64,000 nucleotides of DNA from Pseudorhodoferax sp. Leaf274. Lineage in GTDB: Bacteria; Pseudomonadota; Gammaproteobacteria; Burkholderiales; Burkholderiaceae_C. This document shows, piece after piece, positions 34,057 through 44,080 of the stretch. The translations under genes were made by a program, and so were the position numbers. Numbering within the stretch: the stretch's first letter is position 1; each line of letters starts with the position of its first letter. The notes below the pieces were generated by a model that was given only the letters and a program-made list of their open reading frames with translations, did not search any database and was not told the DNA's origin. The stretch spans positions 356,735-420,734 of the forward strand of contig NZ_LMNA01000001.1 of assembly GCF_001422445.1 (NCBI RefSeq). Direction: 5' to 3'.

Positions 34057-34707
34057 GTGGCCGACCTGCAGGTCGGCATAGGAAACGGCGTACTTGACGA
34101 GCGCCGCCTGGCCCTCGATGCGCAGCTTGCGGCGCAGGTGCAGGCGGTGCGTCTCCACCGTGCGCACCGAGGCGCCCAGCGCGTCGGCGATCTCCTTGTT
34201 GGAGCAGCCATCGGCCAGCAGCGACAGCACGGCCGATTCCTTGGGCGTGAGATGGCCCCAGGCGCGCGTGACGGGCGGCGGCGCCGGCTCGGCCGGCAGC
34301 GGCAGGCCGGGGCTGAAGTAGCGCTCGCCCGCATGCACGGCGTCGATGGCCTCGACCAGCTGGTGGCCCGGGCCATCCTTGAGCACATAGCCGCGCACAT
34401 CCAGCGCCACGGCCCGGCGCACGTACTCGGCGTCCTGGTGCATGGACAGCACCAGCACGCGCAGGCCCGGGAAGCGGTCGCGGAACACGGTGGCCAGCTG
34501 GATGCCGCTGGCGTCCGGCATGCGGATGTCGGTGACCACCAGGTCGGGCTGCAGCGCGGCGGCCAGCGCCTCGGCCTCGCGCACGCTGCCGGCCTCGCCG
34601 ACCACGCGGATGTGCGGCGTGGCGTGCAGGCGCATGCGCACGCCGTCGCGCAGCAGCGGATGGTCGTCGACGAGCAGCACGCGGATCGTGGCGGAGGCTT
34701 GGGTCAT
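34051..34707 (-). CDS. NarL/FixJ-family response regulator
   Basis: A 218-residue response regulator. The receiver domain has the acidic pair in VLLVDDHPLLRDG, the phospho-acceptor aspartate in DLVVTDIRMPDASG and the lysine in YVLKDGPGHQLVEAI. The C-terminal LuxR-type HTH reads LTPKESAVLSLLADGCSNKEIADALGASVRTVETHRLHLRRKL. Its ATG overlaps the kinase stop (ATGA), so the two are translationally coupled. The operon is divergent from the RidA/PLP-enzyme genes, whose upstream region holds a CTACnnnGTAG palindrome that this protein may bind. Confidence 0.95.
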   Translation of the reverse strand: MTQASATIRVLLVDDHPLLRDGVRMRLHATPHIRVVGEAGSVREAEALAAALQPDLVVTDIRMPDASGIQLATVFRDRFPGLRVLVLSMHQDAEYVRRAVALDVRGYVLKDGPGHQLVEAIDAVHAGERYFSPGLPLPAEPAPPPVTRAWGHLTPKESAVLSLLADGCSNKEIADALGASVRTVETHRLHLRRKLRIEGQAALVKYAVSYADLQVGHA

Positions 34708-36131
34708 GGTGCGGGTTGGGCAATGGCGATGGGGTGGAGTTCGCGCGCCGGCGCCGGTGCCAGGCCGGTGGCCTGCGGCAACGGCAGCCAGGCAGCCAGG
34801 CGCGTGCCATGGCGGCCAGAATCGATGGACAGCGTGCCGCCCAGGCTCTCGGCGCGTTCGCGCATGTTGCGCAGGCCGATGCCGCGCGTGCCGTCCCCGG
34901 ACACGCCACGCATGTCGAAGCCCTGGCCGTCGTCGATGACCTGCAGGCCCACGCCCCGGCGCGTGCCGTGCAGCACGAGCTCGACGCGCGAGGCCTGGGC
35001 ATGGTTGCGGCAGTTCTGCAAGGCTTCCTGCGCGATGCGGAACAGCACGGTGCCGTGCTCGGCCGGCAGCTCGCCGGGCACGCCCTGGCGCACCAGGCCG
35101 ACGCTGAAGGCGCCGCTCTCCTGCACCTGCTGCGCCAGCAGCGCCAGCGCGGGCTCCAGCCCGAGATCGTCCAGCAGCGCCGGGCGCAGGCCGTGCGACA
35201 CGCGCCGGATCTCCACCAGCGCACTGCCCAGCCGTGCCAGCCCCTGGTCCAGCGCCTGGCGCGGGGCGGCCGGCGTCGCCGCGACCGGGTCGGCCAGCTG
35301 CAGCTGCGCCGTCTCCAGCAGGAACTTGGACGAGGCCAGCACCTGCACCACGCCGTCGTGCAGCTCGCGCGCCACGCGCACCCGTTCGTCTTCCTGCGAG
35401 CGCACCACGCGGCGTGCCAGCCGGCGCAGCTTGTCGCTGGAGACACGGTGGTCCTTCAGGTTGAGCACCACGCCGCCCAGGCCGATCAGCACCACGCAGA
35501 CCGCGGCGATGGCGTACAGCCGCTGGCGCGTGGCCTCGATGTTGGTGCGCGCGCCGGTCTCGATGGCCTGCAGCGCACCCTGCACGTCGTCCAGGTAGAT
35601 GCCGGTGCCGATGACCCAGTTCCAGCCCGGGACCGTCATCACATAGGCCAGCTTGGGCACCACCGACTGCGAGCTCGGCTTGCTCCAGCTGTAGCGCACC
35701 ACGCCGCCGCCGCGGCGCGCCGTGGCCAGGATGCGCTGCGCCGAATCGGCGCTGGCCGGATCGTTGGGATCGCAGAAGTCCACGCCCTGCATGGGCAGCA
35801 TCTTGGGGTCGATCAACAGCTGGCCATGCTGGTCGTAGACGAAGAAGTAGCCGTTGTCGCCGAACTGCATGCGCGTGAGCGTGGCCAGCGCCGCCTCCTT
35901 GCGCACGCCGACCTCCCCAGGCCCTTCGGCGATGCGCATCAGCGTGTTGCGCGCAAGCTCGACGTAGTGCTTGAGCTCGGCCTCCTTGCTGTGCAGGAAG
36001 GCCTGCTGCACCAGCGCCTGTTCCTCGCGCACGAGCTTGTAGGTCTGCTGCTGCATGGTGGCGCCCATGAGCAGCAGCGCGACCACGATGGGCACGCCCG
36101 AGAGCAGCACCAGCTTGAGGCGCAGCTGCAT
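34704..36131 (-). CDS. Cache-domain sensor histidine kinase (HisKA_3 type)
   Basis: Membrane kinase of 475 residues. An N-terminal transmembrane helix (LKLVLLSGVPIVVALLLMGATM) is followed by a periplasmic Cache domain of the single-Cache type (GYFFVYDQHGQLLIDPKMLPMQG; VPGWNWVIGTGIYLDDV). A second helix (LYAIAAVCVVLIGLGGVVLNL) leads to the HisKA_3 dimerisation helix with the phospho-histidine in VRVARELHDGVVQVLASS. The ATPase domain ends GIGLRNMRERAESLGG. Cache domains of this kind bind small molecules in the periplasm. It is the partner of the downstream regulator. Confidence 0.94.
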   Translation of the reverse strand: MQLRLKLVLLSGVPIVVALLLMGATMQQQTYKLVREEQALVQQAFLHSKEAELKHYVELARNTLMRIAEGPGEVGVRKEAALATLTRMQFGDNGYFFVYDQHGQLLIDPKMLPMQGVDFCDPNDPASADSAQRILATARRGGGVVRYSWSKPSSQSVVPKLAYVMTVPGWNWVIGTGIYLDDVQGALQAIETGARTNIEATRQRLYAIAAVCVVLIGLGGVVLNLKDHRVSSDKLRRLARRVVRSQEDERVRVARELHDGVVQVLASSKFLLETAQLQLADPVAATPAAPRQALDQGLARLGSALVEIRRVSHGLRPALLDDLGLEPALALLAQQVQESGAFSVGLVRQGVPGELPAEHGTVLFRIAQEALQNCRNHAQASRVELVLHGTRRGVGLQVIDDGQGFDMRGVSGDGTRGIGLRNMRERAESLGGTLSIDSGRHGTRLAAWLPLPQATGLAPAPARELHPIAIAQPAP

Positions 36132-36231
36132 CTCAGCGCCCCACTCCGGGGACGGGATGCACCAAAGTTTCGGCGTGGATCGGCGTGTGCATGGCGAGCG
36201 TGAATGTGCAGAGCAAACCCGGTGCCAGCCA

Positions 36232-36278
36232 GTGCCGTTTCATTTGGAAACACTGCTGCGGCGCAGCGAAAACGGCAC
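36232..36278. repeat. nested inverted repeats in the RidA upstream region
   Basis: Outer arms GTGCCGTTT (36232-36240) and AAACGGCAC (36270-36278) enclose an inner perfect hairpin GCTGC-GGC-GCAGC (36255-36267). It lies in the 344-bp gap between the divergent kinase and RidA genes. It could be a regulator-binding region or the leader structure of the kinase transcript. Confidence 0.5.
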
Positions 36279-36297
36279 CGCACGACCTGGCTGCGTA

Positions 36298-36308
36298 CTA
36301 CCACGTAG
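36298..36308. promoter_or_regulatory. CTACnnnGTAG palindrome, possible response-regulator site
   Basis: CTACCACGTAG is a perfect inverted repeat with a 3-base spacer, set in a longer TACTACCACGTAGGGG. Its centre is about 54 bp upstream of the start point predicted from the promoter at 36322-36350, a normal position for activation. TAC-containing sites are usual for NarL-type regulators, one of which is encoded next door. Confidence 0.45.
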
Positions 36309-36321
36309 GGGAAATGAAACC

Positions 36322-36350
36322 GTCACATACCGTGATGCCGTTCCTAGAAT
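36322..36350 (+). promoter_or_regulatory. sigma70-like promoter for the RidA/PLP-enzyme genes
   Basis: GTCACA (36322-36327), 17-bp spacer, TAGAAT (36345-36350). The -10 element matches 5 of 6 consensus bases and the -35 element 4 of 6. The predicted start near 36357 leaves a leader of about 120 bases. TCAC-ATACC-GTGA (36323-36335), a small inverted repeat, overlaps the -35. Confidence 0.5.
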
Positions 36351-36475
36351 TCGGCGCAAGTTAGACCGCATTGCGCTGCAGCAAAAACATCCCGGGAGGG
36401 TCTGGCTTCTCGTCCCGTCGCATGGCCTCGATGCCCTGCGTCGTTCTTGATTCCAGAAGAAGGAAAGGTAGCTCC

Positions 36476-36949
36476 ATGCCCAACAACATCCGTGCCGGCC
36501 GCTTCACCAAGGTGGTGGCCGGCTGCGCCGCAGCCCTGCTCATGACGGCCTGCGCCATGCCGGCCAAGCGCACCGTGCTGTCGACCACCGGCGTGCCGCC
36601 GGCGATCGGCCCGTACTCGCAGATGGTCTCGCACGGCAACACGCTGTACCTCTCGGGCGTGATCCCGCTCAACGAGGCCGGCAACGCCGTCGTCGGCACC
36701 ACCATCGAGGAGCAGACGCATGCGGTGCTGCGCTACATCGGCACCATGCTCAAGTCGCAGGGGCTGGACTACGCCGACGTGCTGTCGTCCTCGGTCTACA
36801 TGAAGGACCTCAACGAGTTCGCGGCGATGAACAAGGTCTACGGCGAGTACTTCAAGCCGGGCAACGCGCCGGTGCGCGCCACCGTCGAAGTGGCACGTTT
36901 GCCGCGTGACGTGAAGGTCGAGATCGCCGTCATCGTCGGCCGCCGTTGA
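36476..36949 (+). CDS. RidA-family (YjgF/YER057c/UK114) lipoprotein
   Basis: A RidA-fold imine deaminase of 157 residues with an unusual export signal. Residues 1-30 form a lipoprotein signal peptide with the lipobox LMTACAMPAK. The mature part has GVPPAIGPYSQMVSHGNTLYLSG, the middle VYMKDLNEFAAMNKVYGEYF and PVRATVEVARLPRDVKVEIAV. The arginine and first glutamate equivalent, by my recollection, to Arg105 and Glu120 of Escherichia coli RidA are kept. RidA proteins hydrolyse reactive enamines released by PLP enzymes but are normally cytoplasmic. The next gene, 23 bp on, encodes an exported PLP enzyme, which suggests joint action in the envelope. Confidence 0.9.
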   Translation: MPNNIRAGRFTKVVAGCAAALLMTACAMPAKRTVLSTTGVPPAIGPYSQMVSHGNTLYLSGVIPLNEAGNAVVGTTIEEQTHAVLRYIGTMLKSQGLDYADVLSSSVYMKDLNEFAAMNKVYGEYFKPGNAPVRATVEVARLPRDVKVEIAVIVGRR

Positions 36950-36972
36950 ACCCGTCCAGGAGCACACACACC

Positions 36973-38442
36973 ATGCAAGAACAACACATCGCCGCCGCCC
37001 GCACGCCGGACCTGAACGCACTGGCCGCGGCCGACACCACGCGCTGGCCGTCCAAGCGGCGCGACTTCCTGCGCATGCTGGGCTACGGCGCCGGCGCCGC
37101 CACGATGGGCCCCATGCTGATGGCCTGCGGCAGCAGCAACTCGGCCACGCCGGCCGCCGAACTGCGCGCGCAGCTGGTGGCCAACGAGGCCTTCTGGACC
37201 AACGTGCAGAACATGTTCACGCTGGACCCGGCCCGCACCTTCCTGAACATCGGCACGGCCGGCTCCATGCCCAAGGTGGCGCTGGACCTGTTCGACACCG
37301 AGAACCGCAAGAAGGCCAGGGAGTCGGGCAACGGCTACTCGGACCACAACGCGCTGCGCGCGCTGGTGGCGCCCGCCTTCGGCGTGGACACCGACGAGCT
37401 GGCCTTCTCGGCCAACACCTCCTCGGGCATGTGCCACGCGATCCTGGGCATCCCCTGGCAGCGCGGCGACGTGGTGGTGACGACCAACCACGAGCATGGC
37501 GGCGGCAACACGCCGCTCAACATCGCGGTGGACCGCTACGGCATCGAGGTCTCGCGCATCGAGATGCCGGTGGGCAACAACCAGACCGCCGCGACCTACC
37601 AGAACCTGTTCGACGAGCGCATCCGCACGCTCAAGGCGGCCGGCAAGAACGTGCGCGCCGTGATGTGGTCGTCGCCCACCTACGTGACGGGCACGCTGCT
37701 GCCGATCGCCGAGATCATGGAAGTGGTCAAGACGCACGGGCTGATCAGCATCGTCGACGGCGCCCACCTGCCGGGCATGATGCACTACGACTACGGCGCG
37801 CTCGGCATGGACTTCATGTCCGGCGCCGGCCACAAGTGGCAGTGCGGCCCGGGCTCCACCGGCATCCTGATCATCCGCAACAAGATCCGCGCCTCCAACC
37901 CGCTGCCGCTGCCCAAGTGGTACCCGGTGCACACCAGCACCTATTCCACGCGCGAGCGCACGACCAATGGCACGGCGACCTACGACATCGCCGCCAGCGT
38001 GACCAGCTGCGGCAGCACGCACACGCCGCTGTTCCAGTCGCTGGTCAGCGCCTGCCAGCTGTGGGACGAGATCGGCCGCAAGAACATCGAGACCTACGAC
38101 CTCACGCTGTCGGCCTACCTCAAGGAGAAGATCGTCGAGCGCTGGGGCGTGGACGCGCTGTACTCGCCCAAGGACGACCCCAAGCTGGTGTGCGCACTGA
38201 CCTCGTTCAACGTGTTCCGCAACAAGGACGACGCGATGAACTCGGCCAAGGCCACGCAGTTCGTCTCGCGCCTGCAGGCCGAGTACCCGCAGGGCCTGGT
38301 GATCCGCAACGCCAGCTTCCCGGTGATCGGCGCGGCGTCGAACCACTACGCGATGCGCATCTCCACCCACCTGTGGCACGACGCGAACGACATCGATGCG
38401 CTGGTCGATGCGATGTGGGACCTGTCGGGCAAGATGGCCTGA
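36973..38442 (+). CDS. Tat-exported class V aminotransferase-fold PLP enzyme
   Basis: A 489-residue PLP enzyme of the isopenicillin-N-epimerase/cysteine-desulfurase fold. The N-terminus carries a Tat signal, WPSKRRDFLRMLGYGAGAA, ending in a possible lipobox LMACGSS. The catalytic domain has TAGSMPKVALD, SANTSSGMCHAILG, NHEHGGGNTP, SIVDGAHLPGM and the Schiff-base lysine in SGAGHKWQCGPG. Tat transport would export the enzyme folded with its cofactor, as for PvdN of pseudomonads. ATG 36973 follows CCAGGAG. It is downstream of the RidA-like lipoprotein and divergent from the Cache kinase. Transaminase, lyase and epimerase activity are all possible. Confidence 0.88.
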   Translation: MQEQHIAAARTPDLNALAAADTTRWPSKRRDFLRMLGYGAGAATMGPMLMACGSSNSATPAAELRAQLVANEAFWTNVQNMFTLDPARTFLNIGTAGSMPKVALDLFDTENRKKARESGNGYSDHNALRALVAPAFGVDTDELAFSANTSSGMCHAILGIPWQRGDVVVTTNHEHGGGNTPLNIAVDRYGIEVSRIEMPVGNNQTAATYQNLFDERIRTLKAAGKNVRAVMWSSPTYVTGTLLPIAEIMEVVKTHGLISIVDGAHLPGMMHYDYGALGMDFMSGAGHKWQCGPGSTGILIIRNKIRASNPLPLPKWYPVHTSTYSTRERTTNGTATYDIAASVTSCGSTHTPLFQSLVSACQLWDEIGRKNIETYDLTLSAYLKEKIVERWGVDALYSPKDDPKLVCALTSFNVFRNKDDAMNSAKATQFVSRLQAEYPQGLVIRNASFPVIGAASNHYAMRISTHLWHDANDIDALVDAMWDLSGKMA

Positions 38443-38446
38443 GCCG

Positions 38447-39361
38447 TCAGCCCAGCTCGGGCGCCAGGCCCGGCGCCTTGTCCATGTCGGCCCCGTTGTA
38501 CAGCTTGTGCTGCGCAGCGGGGCTGCCCACATCGGACACCACGGCCAGACGCCACTGCGGGTCGCGGCGCGCGAAGGCGCGCTGCTCGGCCGTCAGCGCA
38601 AAGCCGGTCGCACCCGTGGCCGTGCCCTTCACGACGAGCTTGAGCAGCGTCTTGCCCTTCTTGTCGCGCACTTCCACCTCGTAGCCCGGATGGGGGGTCT
38701 CGGTGGCCTCGGTCTTGTAGCCGTAGCCGGCGAAATGGCGCGCCAGGTGGTCGAGCGCGGCCGATTGCAGGTCGCCGCCGCCCACCTCGATGGCCGCGGC
38801 ATCCGGCGCGGGCTCGGCGATGCCGGCGCGCTGGCGCGCGGCCTGGATCTCGGCCTCGCTGGGCACCCAGCCGCGCGGGCCGCGCACCAGCACCACATGG
38901 CGCTGCTCGGGGCTCCAGACGGCCACATGCCATTCCTGCTCGTCGGGCACGCGCACCGACATGCGCGCCGCCTTGTCGGTCTCCAGGTCGGCGATCGCCA
39001 CGCGGTTGGTCTGCAGCACGGCGCGCAGGCCCTGGCCCGCATCGAGCGCGCGCTTGATCAGCTGGATGCGGTCCTTGGTGCGCTGGATGCGCAGGTCGGT
39101 GCGCTCGCCGCCGCCGATGCGGTGCAGCGGGTCGAGCGACTCCAGCAGGAACCAGCGCCCGCCCTCGCCGACGCTGACCAGCTCGGCCCAGACGGTGACG
39201 ATGATGTTGTCGCCACTGGCCAGCCAGGCCATGTCGGAGGCCTTGTCGCGCGCGTCGAACACGCCCATCTTGGTGATGATCTCGACCGGCGTGCGCTTGT
39301 CGCCCGACAGGCGCTTCTCGTTGATGACCGCCAGCACGGCGGGGGCGACTTCTTTGTCCAT
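38447..39361 (-). CDS. DUF3883 domain protein, function unknown
   Basis: Cytoplasmic protein of 304 residues. The N-terminal two thirds (MDKEVAPAVLAVINEKRLSGDKR onward) are not recognised; they include a charged beta-rich segment and a helical linker around residues 165-205. The C-terminal part, GYGYKTEATETPHPGYEVEVRDKKGKTLLKLVVKGTATGATGFALTAEQRAFARRDPQWRLAVVSDV, follows DUF3883, a fold related to restriction-endonuclease-like modules. The place where related proteins have an E-V-K-like motif reads VVKGT here, so nuclease activity is doubtful. It converges on the PLP-enzyme gene with a 4-bp gap. Confidence 0.7.
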   Translation of the reverse strand: MDKEVAPAVLAVINEKRLSGDKRTPVEIITKMGVFDARDKASDMAWLASGDNIIVTVWAELVSVGEGGRWFLLESLDPLHRIGGGERTDLRIQRTKDRIQLIKRALDAGQGLRAVLQTNRVAIADLETDKAARMSVRVPDEQEWHVAVWSPEQRHVVLVRGPRGWVPSEAEIQAARQRAGIAEPAPDAAAIEVGGGDLQSAALDHLARHFAGYGYKTEATETPHPGYEVEVRDKKGKTLLKLVVKGTATGATGFALTAEQRAFARRDPQWRLAVVSDVGSPAAQHKLYNGADMDKAPGLAPELG

Positions 39362-39449
39362 GGAAAGCAGGCGGGCCGGATCGGAACCGGCCCTGCGTCG
39401 TGGTGTGTGGGAAAGAGGGTGGGTGCAGCCTGCGCCGGCTGCCTGCGGA

Positions 39450-39731
39450 TCAGCGGCGCGCGCCCGGTGCCGGCACGCTGTCCAGGACCTCGTTGACCTC
39501 GTCCAGCGTCTCTGCGGACTGGGTCAGCGTCTTCTCGACCGCGCCGGTGTGGCCCAGCGCCTGGTCGATCTCGCGCGTGCGCGCTTCCTCGCTCAGGTGG
39601 GTGTCGAGCACGGTGTTGGCCACGGCCAGGTCATCGGCGGCCTGGCGGATGTCTGCGGCGACACCCTTGGCCTTCTCGATGGCCTGCTCCAGGGCAGCGG
39701 CGGCTTCGGCGTCGTTGGTTGGCTGCGGCAT
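39450..39731 (-). CDS. small alpha-helical protein, unknown
   Basis: A 93-residue acidic protein predicted almost entirely helical and coiled-coil (NDAEAAAALEQAIEKAKGVAADIRQAADDLAVANTVLDTHL, then ETLDEVNEVLDSVPAPGARR). It has no cysteine, signal peptide or membrane segment. ATG 39731 is preceded by AGAG; an upstream in-frame start would add a segment of different character. It lies between the GAPDH and DUF3883 genes on the same strand. I do not recognise the family. Confidence 0.65.
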   Translation of the reverse strand: MPQPTNDAEAAAALEQAIEKAKGVAADIRQAADDLAVANTVLDTHLSEEARTREIDQALGHTGAVEKTLTQSAETLDEVNEVLDSVPAPGARR

Positions 39732-39782
39732 GGCAAATCTCTGGCGGACAAGGTGGACGCACATCGTAGCGCGCCCACCGCA

Positions 39783-39801
39783 GGCCGGACAACTGCCGGC
39801 C
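39783..39801 (-). terminator. hairpin after the transketolase-GAPDH operon
   Basis: GGCCGG (39783-39788), loop ACAACTG, CCGGCC (39796-39801). It lies 17 bp beyond the GAPDH stop, in the direction of transcription. No U-tract follows. Confidence 0.45.
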
Positions 39802-39818
39802 CCATTGCCGTCAAAGGA

Positions 39819-40820
<1,002 letters not shown>

Positions 40821-40841
40821 TTACTCCTGAGGTTGAAAAAA

Positions 40842-43007
40842 TTACTTGGACAAAACCTTGCGCACGGTCGCCGCCACGTTCTCGGGCGTGAAACCGAAGT
40901 GCTTGAACAGCACGGGCGCGGGGGCCGACTCGCCATAGGTGTCGATGCCGACCACGGCCGCGCAGCCGTACTTCCACCAGCCGTCGGTCACGCCCATCTC
41001 GACCGCGACGCGCGGCAGGTTGGCAGGCAGCACGGCCTTCTTGTAGGCCAGGCTCTGGCGGTCGAAGGTGGTGGTGCTGGGCATGGAGACCACGCGCACG
41101 GCGATCTTCGATGCGGCCAGCAGCTTCTGTGCGGCGAGCGCCAGCTGCACTTCGGAGCCGGTGGCGATGATCACGGCCCGGGCCTTGCCCTTCAGGCCCA
41201 CGTCGGCGGGCTCGCTCAGCACGTAGGCGCCGCTGGCGATGTCGTCCAGCGCGTCTTCGCCCTTGGGCGCGTAGGGCAGGTTCTGGCGCGACAGCAGCAG
41301 CGCGGTCGGGCGGTTCTTCTGGGCCAGGGCCACGGCCCACGCGATGGCCGTCTCGGCCGTGTCGGCCGGGCGCCAGACATCCAGGCCGGGGATCAGGCGC
41401 AGGCTGGCGGCATGCTCGATGGACTGGTGCGTGGGGCCGTCCTCGCCCAGGCCGATGGAGTCGTGCGTGAACACGTGCACGATGCGCTGCTTCATCAGCG
41501 CGGCCATGCGGATGGCATTGCGGCTGTAGTCGCTGAAGGTCAGGAAGGTGCCGCCGTAGGGGATGTAGCCGCCGTGCAGCGCAATGCCGTTCATGATGGC
41601 GGCCATGCCGAACTCGCGCACGCCGTAGTTGATGTGGCGGCCGATCACGCCATGCGGCGGTTCGCCGACCGGCGTGCTCTTCTCGTCCTCGGCCCCGGCC
41701 TTGCGGTCGGGCGCGGCGCCCAGCACCACGGCGCCGGTCTCGGCGTCGAAGCGCAGCGCCGGCGTGTGGCTGGTGTTGGTCAGGTTGGAGCCGGTCAGGT
41801 CGGCCGAGCCGCCCAGCAGCTCGGGCAGGGCGGCCGTGAAGCCCTCCAGCGCCAGCTGGCTGGCCTTGCGGCTGGCCACGGTGGCGGCCTGGTCGTGCGC
41901 CTCGGAGGCGATGCGCGCGGCGGTCTCGCCGAAATTGGCGGGCAGCTCGCCCTGCATGCGGCGCGTCAGTTCGGCGGCCAGAGCGGGGTGGGCGGCCTTG
42001 TAACCGGCGAACAGCACGTCCCAGTCGGCCTCGGCGGCCAGGCCCTTGGCCTTGGCATCCCAGCCGGCGTAGACGTCTGCAGGGATCTCGAACGGCGCCG
42101 CGTCCCAGCCCAGCGCCTCGCGGGTGAGCTTGATTTCCTCGGCGCCCAGTGGCTCGCCGTGGGCCTTGGCGGTGCCGGCGCGGTTGGGCGAACCCTGGCC
42201 GATGGCGGTCTTGCAGATGATCAGCGTGGGCTTGCCCTTGCCGGTCGAGGCCTTGGCCTCGGCGATGGCCTTGGAGACCGCCTCGGCGTCCTGGCCGTCG
42301 ACCGGGCCCAGCACCTGCCAGCCGCTGGCCACGAAGCGCAGGGCGGTGTTGTCGACGAACCAGGGCGCGACCTTGCCGTCGATGGAGATGCCGTTGTCGT
42401 CGTACAGCGCAACGAGCTTGTCCAGCTTCCAGGCGCCGGCCAGGGCCACGGCCTCGTGGCTGATGCCCTCCATGAGGCAGCCATCGCCCAGGAACACGTA
42501 GGTGCGGTGGTCGACGACGGGGAAGTTCGGGCGGTTGAACTCGGCCGCCAGCAGCTTCTCGGCCAGCGCCATGCCGACCGCGTTGGTGATGCCCTGGCCC
42601 AGCGGGCCGGTGGTGGTTTCCACGCCGGGGGTGATGCCGTGCTCGGGGTGGCCGGCCGTCTTGCTGTGCAGCTGGCGGAAGTTCTTGAGTTCGCCGATGG
42701 GCAGGTCGTAGCCCGTGAGGTGCAGCAGCGCGTACAGCAGCATGGAGCCGTGGCCGTTGGACAGCACGAAGCGGTCGCGGTCGAACCAGGCCGGGTTGCG
42801 CGGGTTGTGCTTGAGGTGCTGCGCCCACAGCGCGACAGCCATGTCGGCCATGCCCATCGGGGCACCAGGGTGGCCGGAATTGGCCTGCTGCACGGCGTCC
42901 ATGGCCAGGGCGCGGATGGCGTTGGCCATGCGGCTGGCGGGCGCGGTGGCCTCGGGCACCTGAGCGAGGGTGGGGGTGGAAGAGGCCAGCGTGTCAGTGT
43001 TCGCCAT
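40842..43007 (-). CDS. tkt: transketolase
   Basis: Thiamine-diphosphate enzyme of 721 residues that transfers two-carbon units in the pentose phosphate or Calvin cycle. It shows [20 protein letters not shown] and [18 protein letters not shown] (ThDP site), the pyrimidine domain [19 protein letters not shown] and the C-terminal domain [17 protein letters not shown] 43007 begins [15 protein letters not shown]; longer readings upstream have no ribosome-binding site. It heads the tkt-gap pair. No RuBisCO or phosphoribulokinase gene is in the window, so a central-metabolism role is assumed. Confidence 0.97.
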   Translation of the reverse strand: MANTDTLASSTPTLAQVPEATAPASRMANAIRALAMDAVQQANSGHPGAPMGMADMAVALWAQHLKHNPRNPAWFDRDRFVLSNGHGSMLLYALLHLTGYDLPIGELKNFRQLHSKTAGHPEHGITPGVETTTGPLGQGITNAVGMALAEKLLAAEFNRPNFPVVDHRTYVFLGDGCLMEGISHEAVALAGAWKLDKLVALYDDNGISIDGKVAPWFVDNTALRFVASGWQVLGPVDGQDAEAVSKAIAEAKASTGKGKPTLIICKTAIGQGSPNRAGTAKAHGEPLGAEEIKLTREALGWDAAPFEIPADVYAGWDAKAKGLAAEADWDVLFAGYKAAHPALAAELTRRMQGELPANFGETAARIASEAHDQAATVASRKASQLALEGFTAALPELLGGSADLTGSNLTNTSHTPALRFDAETGAVVLGAAPDRKAGAEDEKSTPVGEPPHGVIGRHINYGVREFGMAAIMNGIALHGGYIPYGGTFLTFSDYSRNAIRMAALMKQRIVHVFTHDSIGLGEDGPTHQSIEHAASLRLIPGLDVWRPADTAETAIAWAVALAQKNRPTALLLSRQNLPYAPKGEDALDDIASGAYVLSEPADVGLKGKARAVIIATGSEVQLALAAQKLLAASKIAVRVVSMPSTTTFDRQSLAYKKAVLPANLPRVAVEMGVTDGWWKYGCAAVVGIDTYGESAPAPVLFKHFGFTPENVAATVRKVLSK

Positions 43008-43125
43008 GGATGGGCAGCTCCGGTCGAAATCGGGGGAAACCCGGGATTTTAGCGAGGCGGCCATTGCACGGCCCTGCGCGCCCCTGCCCTACAGTCGCCC
43101 AGGCTCCACCAACCCGCCCCTGAAC

Positions 43126-44052
43126 ATGCCCTCCCTTCCTGCCGGCGTCACCCTGTTCGAGCGCGGCTGGCTCTCGTCCAACAACCTGCTGCTGCACGAT
43201 CCCCTGGGCCGGGGCCCGCGCGCGCTGGTCGATTCGGGCTATTGCACGCACGCCGGGCAGACGCTGGCACTGGTGCAGCAGGCCCTGCAGGACGCGCCGC
43301 TCGACCTGTTGCTCAACACCCACCTGCACAGCGACCACTGCGGCGGCAACGCCGCCCTGCAGCGGCAGCACCCGCAGCTGCGCACGGCCATTCCGCCCGG
43401 GCAGGCGCAGGCCGTGCGCGACTGGGATGCCGACGCGCTGAGCTACGCGCCCACCGGCCAGCAGTGCCCGCCATTCCGCTTCGATGCGCTGCTGCAACCG
43501 GGCCAGGAGATCGCGCTGGGCGCGGGCCGCTGGCAGGTGCACGCGGCCCCGGGCCACGACCCGCATGCGGTGCTGCTGTTCGAGCCATCGTGGCGGCTGC
43601 TGGTGGCCGGCGACGCGCTGTGGCAAAACGGGTTCGGCGTGGTGTTTCCCGAGCTCGAGGGCGCGTCGGCCTTCGCCGAGGTGGGCGCCTCGCTGGACCT
43701 GATCGAACGGCTGGCCCCGGCCACCGTCGTGCCCGGCCACGGCGGCGCGTTCGACGACGTGGCCCCGGCGCTCGAGCGCGCCCGGCGCCGGCTCGACGGC
43801 TTCGTCGCCGCGCCGCGCAAGCACGCGCTGTACGCGGCCAAGGTGCTGCTGAAGTTCAAGCTGCTGGAACTGCAGCGCATCGCCGAGGCCGAACTGCTGG
43901 CCTGGGCGCAGCGCACGCCCTACTTCCAGACGCTGCACGCCCGCCATTTCGCCGATGCCGGCCCGATGGACGCCTGGGGCCTGCTGCTGGTGGAAGACCT
44001 GCTGCGCTCGGGTGCCGCGGCGCGCGAAGGCCCCGAACTGGTCAACCGCTGA
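43126..44052 (+). CDS. metallo-beta-lactamase-fold hydrolase
   Basis: A 308-residue MBL hydrolase with the zinc motif NTHLHSDHCGGNAAL (HxHxDH), the second histidine in HAAPGHDPHAVLLF, the metal aspartate in LLVAGDALW and the last histidine in VVPGHGG. The long C-terminal helical extension (residues 220-300) places it near GloB-like and lactonase-like proteins with an accessory domain. ATG 43126 is chosen for the conserved start of the fold; the ribosome-binding site is poor. It is divergent from transketolase and convergent with the SDR gene. Substrate unknown. Confidence 0.88.
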   Translation: MPSLPAGVTLFERGWLSSNNLLLHDPLGRGPRALVDSGYCTHAGQTLALVQQALQDAPLDLLLNTHLHSDHCGGNAALQRQHPQLRTAIPPGQAQAVRDWDADALSYAPTGQQCPPFRFDALLQPGQEIALGAGRWQVHAAPGHDPHAVLLFEPSWRLLVAGDALWQNGFGVVFPELEGASAFAEVGASLDLIERLAPATVVPGHGGAFDDVAPALERARRRLDGFVAAPRKHALYAAKVLLKFKLLELQRIAEAELLAWAQRTPYFQTLHARHFADAGPMDAWGLLLVEDLLRSGAAAREGPELVNR

Positions 44053-44080
44053 CCCGCCGCGCCCCCCCCGGCGGCAGCCG

